Source of the DNA: Strigamia acuminata
Taxonomy: Eukaryota; Arthropoda; Chilopoda; Geophilomorpha; Linotaeniidae
Length of the DNA: 64,000 bases
Reading direction: 5' to 3'
Assembly (NCBI GenBank): GCA_949358305.1
Contig: OX442320.1
Span: 4,356,259 to 4,420,258 of the forward strand
The position numbers were made by a program, and so were the translations under genes. The notes below the pieces were generated by a model that ran no database searches, was not told the DNA's origin, and saw nothing but the letters and a program-made list of their open reading frames with translations. Positions 1 to 12,000 of the stretch are shown here, one piece after another. How positions within the stretch are numbered: the first letter of the stretch is position 1; each line of letters starts with the position of its first letter.

Positions 1-1660
1 AATTGCAACGTGCCGCGCTATGCCACACAATGTGCCGCCGCGATAGGCCATTGAACCCGAATGTGTGTGATGCGAAACGCGCGAGTACGCGCGCGGAGAA
101 CGCGCGGCAATGCTAGCAACAGGAGCGCAACTGCCCAAGAAATTGCTCAACAATAAAAGGCGCGTGGAAGCACGTGCCTGAAACAATAGGCACTTCAAAT
201 AAAGTTATTGTTAAAAAACGGGCTTGAAAACCAACAATTACACAATAATTAAGGGGCAAGAAATGAACTTTGCTGCAATGCAAAGTTCTCAAAATACAGA
301 GAAATGAAAGTTACACTTGTATAAAGAATTGACAATGTTTGAAACCAATAAAAACTACAAAAACACACTTGTAAAAAACCCAAAACAACCCCCAGAATGA
401 ATTATTTGACTCAAATTAACCCTAAAACGGTCTTGGAGGTCGTGCAGACGACAGAGAACGGATCGGAAGGTTGCTAAAACCTGACACCAAAACTAGCTAT
501 GGGACAGCTAGTTAGAAAACAGCTTTTTCATCAATCATGAACGCTGAAAACCTCACCCAGGGGTAGAAAATGATGGAGAGAACGTTTTCGCCATCTAAAA
601 CGGTCTAAAACGGGTCTAAAATGCCTAAACCGGCGCCTGGAACGTGGCGCAGTTGTTGGGTCAAATATTGTCAAAAATCAGTGGAAATTTGTCAAATACT
701 GGCAAAAATCTGCTGAAATTTGTCCAAAATTGCCAAATTTTGGCGCAAGTTACGTGAGGTTTGCGCGCATCCAACTATGACGAAAAATCCATGCGTGTGC
801 ACGCGCGATTTACTGGCGCGTTGGAAGCGTTAAAATAAATTTTTCCAATATCTAACACAATTTGCACCGAATTATGGCAATTTTTGACAAATTTACATGG
901 ATTTTTGCCAGTATTTGACAAATTTCTACGGATTTTTGACAATATTTGACAAATTCCAGACAAATTTCAGACAAATTTCAATTAATTTTAGAAATTTTAT
1001 GAGAAATTTCAGCAAATGTTTGAGGATTGAGGAAATCTTCTGAAATTTGTCAAATATAGGCAAAAATCTTCTGAAATTTGTCAAATACAGGCAAAAATCT
1101 GCTGAAATTTGTCAAAAATTGCCCAAATTCCGTGCAAGTTTTGCAAGTTTTGCGCGCATCAAATCGTACGCGCGTCTATACTATTGCACGAGCGCATTGA
1201 CGCGTGATGAACACCGACCACGTTTACGAAGTGAATTCGAGCTACAAAAGTATCGAGTCGCCATTCTATGATGGAAAAAAAAAATTAAGTGTAAACAAAC
1301 AAAATAAAAACTTTAATATACAAGAAACGTACAATTCCACTCAACTTTGTTTCAAATTTTATTTATTGGATCATTGAAAATAAACAGTAGTGTTGTGCAC
1401 TGTACGCTTAAGTGTATACCGGCGATGCGTTGTTTTGTGGTGGGGATTTGCCTCGATAATTGATCTTTTCTCTTTGTTTGCAATATTTTTTTGGCCTTTT
1501 TTGTTGATTTTTCGGTTTGAAATTGTTTTTTTCCGGTGTAATTTAAGTGGTGGAAGGTTGTTGGCGTGTGTTGAGGGTAATTTTGGCGGTTTTTGGGTCG
1601 GGATTTGGGGTTTGATGCAGCGGATAGCGCATGCGAATCGCCGTCGACCGTAGCATTAGC
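1..1660. repeat. 1.66-kb tandem repeat, unit 1 (cut by window edge)
   Basis: The unit recurs at 1661-3348 with few changes. It holds a GC-rich patch of alternating CG near 80-105, then AT-rich sequence. At about 655-760 and 865-965 there is an inverted repeat built from a 20-30 bp motif of the kind caaatactggcaaaaatctg, so the unit can fold on itself. No convincing coding region: open frames here are short and lie in both units on both strands. It could be part of a longer satellite array that starts before the window. Confidence 0.85.
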
Positions 1661-3348
1661 AATTGCAACGTGCCGCGCTATGCCACACAATGTGCCGCCG
1701 CGATAGGCCATCGAATCCGAATGTGTGTGATGCGAAACGCGAGTACGCGCGCGGAGAACGCGCGGCAATGCTAGCAACAGGAGCGCAACTGCCCAAGAAA
1801 TTGCTCAACAATAAAAGGCACGTGGAAGCACGTGCCTGAAACAATAGGCACTTCAAATAAAGTTATTGTTAAAAAACGGGCTTGAAAACCAACAATTACA
1901 CAATAATTAAGGGGCAAGAAATGAACTTTGCTGCAATGCAAAGTTCTCAAAATACAGAGAAATGAAAGTTACACTTGTATAAAGAATTGACAATGTTTGA
2001 AACCAATAAAAACTACAAAAACACACTTGTAAAAAACCCAAAACAACCCCCAGAATGAATTATTTGACTCAAATTAACCCTAAAACGGTCTTGGAGGTCG
2101 TGCAGACGACAGAGAACGGATCGGAAGGTTGCTAAAACCTGACGCCAAAACTAGCAATGGGACAGCTAGTTAGAAAACAGCTTTTTCATCAATCATGAAC
2201 GCTGAAAACCTCACCCAGGGGTAGAAAATGATGGAGAGAACGTTTTCGCCATCTAAAACGGTCTAAAACGGGTCTAAAATGCCTAAACCGGCGCCTGGAA
2301 CGTGGCGCAGTTGTTGGGTCAAATATTGTCAAAAATCAGTGGAAATTTGTCAAATACTGGCAAAAATCTGCTGAAATTTGTCCAAAATTGCCAAATTTTG
2401 GCGCAAGTTACGTGAGGTTTGCGCGCATCCAACTATGACGAAAAATCCATGCGTGTGCACGCGCGATTTACTGGCGCGTTGGAAGCGTTAAAATAAATTT
2501 TTCCAATATCTAACACAATTTGCACCGAATTATGGCAATTTTTGACAAATTTACATGGATTTTTGCCAGTATTTGACAAATTTCCACGGATTTTTGACAA
2601 TATTTGACAAATTCCAGACAAATTTCAGACAAATTTCAATTAATTTTAGAAATTTTATGAGAAATTTCAGCAAATGTTTGAGGATTGAGGAAATCTTCTG
2701 AAATTTGTCAAATATAGGCAAAAATCTTCTGAAATTTGTCAAATACAGGCAAAAATCTGCTGAAATTTGTCAAAAATTGCCCAAATTCCGTGCAAGTTTT
2801 GCAAGTTTTGCGCGCATCAAATCGTATGCGCGCCTATACTATTGCACGAGCGCATTGACGCGTGATGAACACCGACCACGTTTACGAAGTGAATTCGAGC
2901 TACAAAAGTATCGAGTCGCCATTCTATGATGGAAAAAAAAAATTAAGTGTAAACAAACAAAATAAAAACTTTAATATACAAGAAACGTACAATTCCACTC
3001 AACTTTGTTTCAAATTTTATTTATTGGATCATTGAAAATAAACAGTAGTGTTGTGCACTGTACGCTTAAGTGTATACCGGCGATGCGTTGTTTTGTGGTG
3101 GGGATTTGCCTCGATAATTGATCTTTTCTCTTTGTTTGCAATATTTTTTTGGCCTTTTTTGTTGATTTTTCGGTTTGAAATTGTTTTTTTCCGGTGTAAT
3201 TTAAGTGGTGGAAGGTTGTTGGCGTGTGTTGAGGGTAATTTTGGCGGTTTTTGGGTCGGGATTAGTGTTTTCTGCGATTTTTTATCGGTATTTGGGGTTT
3301 GATGCAGCGGATAGCGCATGCGAATCGCCGTCGACCGTAGCATTAGCA
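1661..3348. repeat. 1.66-kb tandem repeat, unit 2
   Basis: Second copy of the unit at 1-1660. It differs by scattered substitutions, a 2-bp loss in the CG-rich patch and a ~30-bp insertion near 3263-3292, giving 1688 bp. Similarity stops at about 3348, where new sequence begins, so this is the last unit of the array on this side. Confidence 0.85.
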
Positions 3349-3802
3349 AGTGCGCGCGCAAGTTAAATGTGTACAGGACTGTGAGAAAATAAAACGTGTG
3401 TGGAAGAGTAAATGTTCTTTGGTGATCGCCATGAGTTCGTACTTTGTCGTGGGCGCGAAATGTGTGTGATATATATGCTACTATGCGTGATGTAGCGCCG
3501 TCAGCGCGTTTCAGCACGCGATGTAGCGCCCTGAGCGCGTCCAAATGCGTACAGGTGTTCGACAGATGTGCCAGGGCTTCACGTGCATACGCGAAACATA
3601 AACATGAAGAAAACAGAAAAAACCGTTGTGTGTGATGTTTATAAAGACACATTACACAAAGAATACTACTCTTCATACAAAAAGCAATAAACTTTATACA
3701 TATTGCAATAAACTTACAAAATGGTAAAAATAAAATACTGGAAAACATGGCCTTGAATAATAGTGGAAAACATGGCGTACTGCCTTGAATACCCCCTTGA
3801 AT
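3349..3802. other. no gene seen; unique-looking spacer
   Basis: Sequence between the tandem array and the next transposon. A short motif around gatgtagcgcc with agcgcgt occurs twice (about 3488 and 3519). No splice-supported exon was found. Confidence 0.4.
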
Positions 3803-4833
3803 ACGTCGCACCGCATCATCTCGCCTCACTTCTCGTCTTGGAAATAAATAAACGCCCCGGCGTTTATTCGAGGCAATGTCCAACTTGGGCTTTCATTCGC
3901 GCCTCACATCCCGCCTTGGTAATAAATAAACGCCCCGGCGTTTATTCGAGGCACATCACCCACACCTCCCCGGCGTTCAAACGAGTAGCTGCGCGTATTT
4001 GACCCCGGTTTTTATTCTTTCAAATTGTCGTGTGTTTTCAAAGTTCTTAATTTGTTCAAAAACAAACAAAATGGCTATTTGTTGATTTTTAATTGATTTT
4101 ATCGATTTCTGTTCGTTTTTTGCTGGTTTTTAATCGATTTTTCTGTATTTTTGATCAATTTTTGCCAATTGTAATCGTTATTTGTCATTCTGAATTGATT
4201 ATTGTCAGGTTTCAGTCGATTTTTGTCGATTTCTGATCAATGTTTATACATTTCTTATCATTTTGTGTAGATTTCTGTTGAATTTTAATCATATTTCTTC
4301 GTTTTTATTCAATTTTTGTCCCATGCTCCGCGATCAGTTCGAATAATTGACACCATACTGTGCTTTTACTCATATTCAAGATGGCGTCGCAAACTCAAGG
4401 TCGAATTCCGCTGAATTCATTTATTGCGACTGTTTGCGCTCCATACATGCGAAAAGGATTATGGGAAAAATCCTCAATGCAGGTCATTTTGGTGTCAAAT
4501 GAGCGAGGAAGGCTGGAGATAAGGAAAATTGGTGAAATTTCAAAAAAAAGCTAAACAATCAAAATTTACATGAAGCTCAATTTTTCTAACTGGAAATGCA
4601 TGTATCGTCAATTTCGGGATATTTTAGGGGTGAAATTGACTGGGAAGGGACCCCCACATTCCCCATGCGTCAACGCGCGCGTTGACGAAATTCAAATCCA
4701 GGTTTTCACACAGCCCCACGTTATTTTCGGGTTCCAATTGCCGTATTGCCGTATTGCCTCAAATAAACGCCGGGGCGTTTATTAATTTTCATTAATTTTC
4801 CAGACCGGAAATGAGGCGAGGTGATGCGGTACG
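3803..4833. mobile_element. non-autonomous DNA transposon with ~80-bp inverted ends
   Basis: The left end (about 3803-3880) and the right end (about 4745-4833) are inverted copies: CGCACCGCATCATCTCGCC on the left matches the reverse complement of the right. Inside each arm is the palindrome AATAAACGCCCCGGCGTTTA. The left arm is partly duplicated in tandem (76-bp period, second copy about 3901-3960). The interior is T-rich degenerate repeats (4030-4320) and short open frames without recognisable domains. No transposase is visible. Exact ends and target duplication were not fixed. Confidence 0.6.
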
Positions 4834-5546
4834 ATGCAAAATTGCGAGATGTAGTTTGCTTTATTTGTTAAAACAAATTAGGCGTCACTAATTCACCTGT
4901 ATTAGGGTTTCAATGTGTGAAATTTCAAAATTTATCGGTTCCGTCAAAACGCCATTGAAAAGTTACATTTTTATAACGTTTCAATGATGAAAACGGCCAT
5001 TTTTGATGAAAAACAGCCATTTTTTATAGAAAAAACGACGAAGAAAGCCATTTTCACTATGAAAAATGGCTGAAAATGACCATTTTGACGAAAAACGGCC
5101 ATTTTTACTACGAAAAATGGCTAAAAATGCCACTTGAGTGAGTGCAAGTACATTTGGTGATGTACTATCGCGAGCGCGCGCGTTTTTGTGCAGTACAATG
5201 TGCTGATTAAACCAACAGCATTATAGAGTGATTACATTGTTCATTTGTGTTTTTAAGTTACAAAATGGTACAAAATCATAAAATAAACTTGTAAAGTGCA
5301 ATTTCTGCGGATTGATCAAAATCCGCAAAATCCGCCGCAAAATTGCGAACAGGGGATCAGCATATAGGCAGCCGTAATGTTAAAAATGGGGTCCCTTTCG
5401 CACTCCGCAAAATCCGCATGCGCGCCATAAGGTTAAAAAAGAGAAGTAATGATTAGTTTATAATTAAAAATTAACTTTCAAACAACCACTTTCGTGATTG
5501 TGTTGAGGTACCCCTCTCAGTACTTACCTTTTTTAGGGGGGGGAGA
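4834..5546. other. no gene seen; inverted short repeats
   Basis: Between 4980 and 5130 the motif gccattttt and its complement alternate several times (the first copies read one way, later ones the other), which would form hairpins. The rest holds a CG-rich patch near 5170 and short direct repeats of aaaatccgc near 5320-5415. No coding support. Confidence 0.4.
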
Positions 5547-6169
5547 TGTGACCGGCTGCCCGATCAGTCCGTTCACTTACCTGCAACACACGGCGCTTCC
5601 ACGGCTCTCGCGCACCTCGTGTGTTTCTCGCGCGCACCTGACGCGGTCCCCCGCGCCAGGTGGAGCTGATGGTCGTTGGCTCCGCCAATTGGGAACCGGA
5701 AGTGCCCTTCCGGAAGTGGTCGGCCCCGCAGAAGGCCCAGAGAGTTCTCTTGCAACCAGCGTGGCGAACGGTCGCTTCTACGATCGCTCTTCCACACTGG
5801 CGAATATGACGAATCCGATTGGCGTGGCGACTCTGTCGCCCGCCGGGACTTGATAGTCCGTGTTCCCCGCGCCTGTCCTACGTTCTCCGTGAACGTAGCG
5901 ACGACGCGGTCGAACAGTTTTCAGACCACGCGTGTCATTCGGCCAATGGCCGCCGTGCCACGCGGTCTTGTTAGGGATGGCTGTTTCTCAGCCATCGCAT
6001 TGGGAAATGCACTGTAGAGACACCACATCATACCCCTAGACATAATAAAGCTTACCTTAAACTAAACTTGTGTCTCTTGTGTATTTCGGAAGTGTATTTT
6101 ATCGTGTGTGTTGTGTCCAGCGTCCCGTGGCTCTCCCCCGACCACGTGGCGTCCGTCCAAACACTCACA
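5547..6169 (+). mobile_element. probable LTR remnant (3' LTR of a Ty3/Gypsy-type element)
   Basis: A purine tract (tagggggggga, 5535-5545) sits directly before TGTGACCGGC, the way a polypurine tract precedes a 3' LTR. The following ~620 bp is GC-rich, has an AATAAA polyadenylation signal near 6041 and can be ended at ACTCACA. No matching 5' LTR or pol lies upstream, so it would be the 3' end of a truncated element. Right boundary and target duplication are uncertain. The open frames across it look incidental. Confidence 0.4.
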
Positions 6170-6558
6170 AAGTATCGATGTTTATCGATATACATATCGT
6201 AATATCGGCGCGAAGTAGGCTTAGGCATCGTCTCATTCCTTGCGTGTTGCATCAACCACATTCCCTAGTTTCCGAGTTTTGAGCATCTAAACAGGTATGT
6301 TACTGTCAAACATGTAAAATGCCTTTTTTTGGAGCACAGATGTAAAAAAGTCTTTTTTAGGTACAAACATGTGGCGCGTACACAGACACAAGTACATTAG
6401 TACAAGGCCTTCATTAATGAATGATTTTTATATTTTTGTAAGCTGAAGTCCAAATTTACCAATTCAACAAACCTGACAATCACGGTCTCGGAAAGACAAT
6501 TAGCTGCCAATTGATTTGTTGTTCGTGCCACAAGGAAGCCATTTAACAGTTCACGACG
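6170..6558. other. 5' flank of the zinc-finger ORF
   Basis: No separate gene seen. A TTTAACAG splice-acceptor-like sequence ends at about 6549, nine bases before the ATG of the zinc-finger ORF, so the ORF may be the last exon of a spliced transcript with a non-coding or short coding 5' part. Confidence 0.35.
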
Positions 6559-7611
6559 ATGGAAAAGCCTTACAAATGCCATTTGTGTTCGTACGCCTGT
6601 AATTACAAAAGCCGTTTAAAATTACACATGACGACCCACACAGGAGAGAAACCATTCGATTGCCATCTTTGCATCAAAGCTTACAAGAGTAGCCACAAAC
6701 TAAAACTTCACACGTCAAAAAAACACGCTGGAGAAGAAATCGCACTAAAACACCGAATGAAAAAAAAGGAGAAACCCGAGCACAATTGCAACTTGTGCGA
6801 ATATAAAACCAAACGCGTTGATAATTTGGCACTTCACATGATGACTCACACCGGGGAAAGACCGTTCAAATGCGAATCATGTCCGTCTTCCTTCAAACGA
6901 AAGGAACACCTAATCCGCCATTTGAGAACGCACACTGGAGAAAAACCGTTCAAGTGTCACAAATGTTCTTTTTGCTCCGCCCACTTGGCAAACTTAAAAT
7001 CTCATTTATTGACACACACCGGAGAAAAACCATTTAAGTGTCACTTGTGTTCTTTTTGCTGCACCAGGAAGGGTCACTTGAAAACTCATGTATTGACACA
7101 CACCGGAGAAAAACAATTCAAATGTCATTTGTGTTCGTATTCTTCCGTCCAGAACGGTAACCTCAAGACACATTTACGATCCCACACGGCGGAAAAACCG
7201 TTCAAGTGTCATTTGTGTTCCTTCAGTGCCACGCACGCATCAATCTTGAGGACGCACTTGACGACTCATTCCGAAGAGAAGCCGTTTGCGTGTGATTTGT
7301 GTTCTAGTTCATTCAAGCGGAGCGATTTATTGAAACTACATTTGAAGGTCCATTCGACGGAGAAGCCGTTCAAATGTTCTGGGTGTTCGAGTTCGTTCAA
7401 GCGGAGTCAAGATCTCAAAGTGCATTTTAGAATTCATTCTGCGGAGAAACCGTTCAAGTGTCACTTGTGTTCTTATTGCTGCGCCCGGTCGGGGCACTTA
7501 AGATCTCATTTGCTGACGCACACTGGAGAAAAACCATTCGAGTGTGGTTTGTGTTCTCGCCGTTTCACGCAAAGCCACGCATTAAAAACACACAAGAAAA
7601 AGTGTTCATAA
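6559..7611 (+). CDS. C2H2 zinc-finger protein, 12 tandem fingers
   Basis: The 350-aa product is almost only zinc fingers, joined by TGEKPF-type linkers. I count twelve: eleven of the form C-x2-C-x12-H-x3-4-H, and a last one ending C-x2-C-x12-H-x4-C (C2HC). Such proteins normally bind DNA in the nucleus through the finger array. No KRAB, BTB, ZAD or SET domain is visible, and a stop lies five codons upstream in frame, so ATG 6559 is the natural start unless an upstream exon is joined at the acceptor near 6549. Several fingers (5, 6, 11) are very similar, pointing to internal duplication. The stop codon is made by the TA target site plus the first base of a MITE at 7611, so the protein may have been longer before that insertion. 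Target and biological role are unknown. Confidence 0.85.
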   Translation: MEKPYKCHLCSYACNYKSRLKLHMTTHTGEKPFDCHLCIKAYKSSHKLKLHTSKKHAGEEIALKHRMKKKEKPEHNCNLCEYKTKRVDNLALHMMTHTGERPFKCESCPSSFKRKEHLIRHLRTHTGEKPFKCHKCSFCSAHLANLKSHLLTHTGEKPFKCHLCSFCCTRKGHLKTHVLTHTGEKQFKCHLCSYSSVQNGNLKTHLRSHTAEKPFKCHLCSFSATHASILRTHLTTHSEEKPFACDLCSSSFKRSDLLKLHLKVHSTEKPFKCSGCSSSFKRSQDLKVHFRIHSAEKPFKCHLCSYCCARSGHLRSHLLTHTGEKPFECGLCSRRFTQSHALKTHKKKCS

Positions 7612-7745
7612 CAGTAGCTGCATTCAAAAGCTAAAATATTTTGTGTTTTACTTCAATTTTAAACCAAAAATGACATCATTTCCTGTTTAAACCCATGTTA
7701 AAACTTAAAATACACTTAAACTAAAATTCTTCTTGCAGCTACTGT
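7611..7745. mobile_element. Tc1/mariner-type MITE, 135 bp
   Basis: Ends ACAGTAGCTGCA and TGCAGCTACTGT are exact inverted copies, and the element is flanked by TA on both sides (7609-7610 and 7746-7747), the target duplication typical of Tc1/mariner. A related end (ACAGTAGCTGCATTCAAAA) occurs again near 8546. The element abuts the zinc-finger ORF and supplies part of its stop codon. Confidence 0.75.
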
Positions 7746-7747
7746 TA

Positions 7748-8935
7748 TTTCAATTTGTTCAATTCTTTAACCAATTTTCAATTTTTTAACCATAAAAATT
7801 CAATTTTGTACGCAATAAATACCAAATGTTCACCTAAAATTCATTACTTGCAGGAAATATTTTTTTTTTTCAAATAAAAACAAATTTTTAACCAAAAAAA
7901 AAAAAATCAATTTTTTTTACACGAATTACCATATTTTCGCGGTTAAGAGCCGCGGCTTTTATTCAAAACTGCCACCTCAGCCACGGCTATTAATCGAGTG
8001 TGGCTCTTATTTTAAATAGTGGCTGATATCGATTCGTTTCTCATTACACTAGTAATAATAACCTCGTTGTAACCGTCCTCGAATAATAGCCGCGGCTCTT
8101 ATATCAAATCGCCTCACTCGGCTTTTATTCTTATGGCTGAAAACACTGAATTATTTCAAAAAAAAATTCGTGTTTCCCAATTAAAAAACAATATTTACCC
8201 AAAAAGTCTAATCTTTTCCTCCAAAATTCTTCAATTTTTTTCGCTCTTGAATGATTTTTCCTGTCAACTTTCCTCACAATTTCTTCTATTCTCATTAAAT
8301 AAAACGACGATTAAAATGGATCCTGATCCGCTGTGCCTTAAAACGAATTATTTGACTAAAAATTTGATTTTTTTTCATATACGTATTAACAAATTTTTAG
8401 TCCAAAAAAATCAAATTTTTAGTCCAAAAAAATCAAATTTTTAGCCAAAAAAATCAAATTTTTAGCCAAAAAATCAAATTTTTAGCCAAATAAAATCAAA
8501 TTTTAACCAAATCATGTTTTTTCACCCGAATTACCGTATTTGGAAACAGTAGCTGCATTCAAAAACGAAAATTTCAAATAATTTGCAAATGCAAACAAAT
8601 GCAAATTATTCAACTTCCTACTAAAACACAAACAAAAAATATCATTCTGTTTCTCATGTTTTCGTAGCCCCAACAACTTCCGGAATGGCGAATTTGGCGA
8701 CAGGAGCACATCGAATTCTTCCAACTGTAAGTCGCATTTAAATTGTTTTTGACTTTGACTGATATCCATATTTTAACATATTGCGTCTGCCCTAACATGT
8801 TAAATCAAAATAAATTGAGTAAAAACTGAATTGAATTCATTTTTCTAGACCGTGTTAAATGATAAAATTGAGTATAAGCCTTCTTTAATTGATTTTAAAA
8901 AGTAGTTTAATAATTATTTACATTTCTCACAGTAT
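7748..8935. other. intergenic; MITE arms and T-rich minisatellite
   Basis: About 7928-8130 holds inverted sequences around agccgcggct with TACCATATTTTCGCGG at one edge, which looks like a small MITE. About 8395-8510 is a ~19-20 bp tandem repeat (caaatttttagccaaaaaaa). No splice-supported exon was found. The stretch separates the 3' ends of two convergent genes. Confidence 0.45.
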
Positions 8936-8941
8936 TTTATT
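8936..8941 (-). terminator. AATAAA polyadenylation signal of the VPS9 gene
   Basis: AATAAA on the minus strand, 74 bp beyond the predicted stop codon of the VPS9-domain gene. Spacing fits a short 3' UTR. Confidence 0.55.
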
Positions 8942-9014
8942 GAAAAATAATTCAAACATGGAATAAAAATTGTCATTTTAGTATTAGCAAAATGGAAAAT
9001 ATGAATGTAAGCTG

Positions 9015-12000
9015 TCAGGTTTGTTTGCCGAAACAAACGCCCAAATTGTCGTGCAGGTTCGTCAGGAATTCCCTAATAAAAACAAAAATCAGCGTTAATT
9101 CTATTTAATTCGACTTATTTTCGATCTAATTAAATACCCGCGACCGTTATTTGTCGCTTGCGGTGTTGGTTTGGCGACTCCTGCAAAGAAAATACGGTAT
9201 TCGTTATATCGCGATTCGTTATAAAGAGTTTTGAGTGTAATTGCCTAGCATGACGACGGTTTGCAGCTCTCTGGTCGAGGCTTCGATCATTTTGGTTATT
9301 CGCTCGAGTTCTCGGTCGGTTCCGGTGGCCGAGGAGCGGGAAGAGGCGAAGGAAGCGGAACTGTGGCGTCTTTCGAAGGCGGTCACTTTGCCTGTCACTT
9401 GGATTAGTTCTTCGAGAGATAACTGGGAATTGGAAGCGAAATTGGAGGTTGGGGGGGGTTTGTTTTGTGAGCTTTTTGTTTGGTTTACTTCTTTTTTCAG
9501 TTGAGTTTTTGGTGGTTTTAGGGATCCAAAGTTTGTTGTTTTGATGTGTTCGACTGCGGCCTCGAAGGTTACTAAGTCGAAGCTGCTTTTGTCCACTGTG
9601 GAGTTTGGCCAGTGGAAGTTTGTTATGTAGAATAGATTGCTGGCCAAGTGGGTTGGTTTGGATTGGATGATTACGGTCACCTGGATTGAAAAGTTGAAGT
9701 GTTTTTGTATGAAAAAATTGAACTTTTGCAAGAATAAATTGAAATTTTGCTCAAATAATTGCATTTTTGCTCAAATAATTGCATTTTTGCTCAAATAATT
9801 GCATTTTTGCTCAAATAATTGCATTTTTGCTCAAATAATTGCATTTTTGCTCAAATAATTGCATTTTTGCTCAAATAATTGCATTTTTGCTCAAATAATT
9901 GCATTTTTGTTCAAAAAATTGCACTTTTGCACATAAAAAGTGAATTCAATCTCACCAAAATAGATATTAAATCTTCAGTGGTTAAAGTCGGTATCTCAAC
10001 TACAAAGAAACCAAAACCAAAATAAACAAACAAATTCTATCACGTTATTCCAGTTTATTTCACCCATTTGTAATCTGATGATCTGTTTATTTTCTTTCAT
10101 ATAATGTTTAATCGTCTCAGTCATAACATGCTAAATTTAAAAAAAAATAAATAAAGTAAAATAAAATTAAAACAAAATTCAAATCCTCCCACCATTGTAT
10201 TCCTCAAACAATTCAATTTCTCCAAAGGCGTAATGAACGAATCCAACGAAGCCAATTCCACAACCTTCAAAATAATCAGAAAAATCAACAAAAAAAATAA
10301 CAAAATTAATTTTAAAAAATATTTTAGTTTACGGCTGCTTTTTGCGAAATGCAAAAAACTTCTTTAATTCCCAATTGGTCCGCCGTGATGTTCATTTTGT
10401 CCAATTTCATCAATTTCCCGGCCAAATCTGTGTCTTTCGACGACAAATGTTGGCACACGACGGGGAAAATCTTGTTGTGTAACGTCCCAGTGATATAACT
10501 GAAACAAATCCAAATTAAAATCAAAACTATTTTCTAAAAATCGATTTTTTTTTTTTTTTTTTATTTTAAAAACCTTTCTACGATATAACGAATGTGGCCC
10601 AAGATTCGATAATTGTTGTCGATGAGATCCGTGTAAATAATCGATAAATCCTAAAAAAAATAATTTTTTTTAAAATATTTTATGAACATTTTTTTTTGGT
10701 GGGGGGGGGGGGGGGGGGGGGGGGGGGTAAATACAGCGACTGTGTCGTCGATAATTTCTTTCAGTTTGCTCGCTGTCGACGTCAAAAATGGCGGCAAGAC
10801 GATGTAATTCGAAATGAATTGCTGCAGCAGCAAATCGAGATTGAAAAGAATCTGAAAAGGAAAAGTTTGTAATTAAAAAAATAATAATTTATGATCGATT
10901 TTTTGATTTTGATTTACTTCCTCGTGGTCCGGATTTCCATGTAAAAATCCCGCACACCTTAAATAAAAAATTTCTTTGGTAAATATTTAAATAAATCAAT
11001 TTTTGTGATATCAAAGGTCAATTTTTAGTGTCAAAAAGTCAATTTTCGTATCAAAAAGTCAATTTTCGTATCAAAAAGTCAATTTTTAGTATCAAAAAGT
11101 CAATTTTCGTATCAAAAAGTCAATTTTTAGTGTCAAAAGTTCTATTTTTGGTATTAATAAGTCAATGTTTGGTACAAATAGTCAATTTTTGGTGCAACAG
11201 GTCAATTTTTGTGTAAAAAATCCATTTTTATGCCAAAAACTTCATTTTTGTTGCAAAAAAATCAATTTTTATGACCAAAAAACCAATTTTTATGACCAAA
11301 AAACCAATTTTTATAACCAAAAAATCAATATTTATGCCCAAAAAAATCACATTACTTAGCAAACGTTAACGTCCGCACAGTAGATTCAATTTTCTCAAGC
11401 AAAATGTCATTTTTATTCGGCTTACACAAAATCTGAAAACACAAAAAAAAAAATTTAAAAAAACCAAATCATATCCCACCAAACCACCACAAACTTCACC
11501 CTTTGAACGGGAATAATAGGCGCGTCGATGATGATAATTTCAAACTGTTGAGACTTCTGCAAATAAAATTTCATCACTCTCTTATCAATCACCCGCCACC
11601 GATAAATCGACATTACTTTATTATATCCATATTCCCGGCCTATTATCTTGATGGTTCTGTTCTCTCTGTAGCCAGAAATCGTTTTAATTTGATTGTTTTC
11701 GATCTCCAAAACCTTCTTATTGCTCTCGAGTGTCACGTAAACACTAAAAAAAAATTCGTAGTTATTAAATCGACGTCGGAGAATTCGATTTTCGCAGTTG
11801 GGATACCATTTGAAGGGCGGCGACACCTTCAGGATGTGATTGTCGACAAATTCCGTCGTTATGTTTACATGTTTGATACTCTCGGTCTTGGGGATGCAGA
11901 TGAGAAAACATTTGTCTTGAGCGACGTCGAATTTCTTTTTGAATTTACTCTGAAAATATTCTGTGGTTAGTTTCGTGATTTGTGCTTGTTTCGAACGGGG

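Noticed and set aside
3029-3883. 284-codon open frame on the minus strand.
   Set aside because: It crosses the tandem unit boundary and a transposon end, has no domain and skewed composition, and only part of it is present in unit 1.
5519-5545. U1 snRNA-like start (GTACTTACCTTTTTT).
   Set aside because: Only the splice-donor-complementary few bases match; the rest does not fit U1 structure, and the region reads better as a purine tract plus LTR.
9741-9920. CRISPR-like array.
   Set aside because: Units are contiguous with no unique spacers; a plain minisatellite in a eukaryotic intron.
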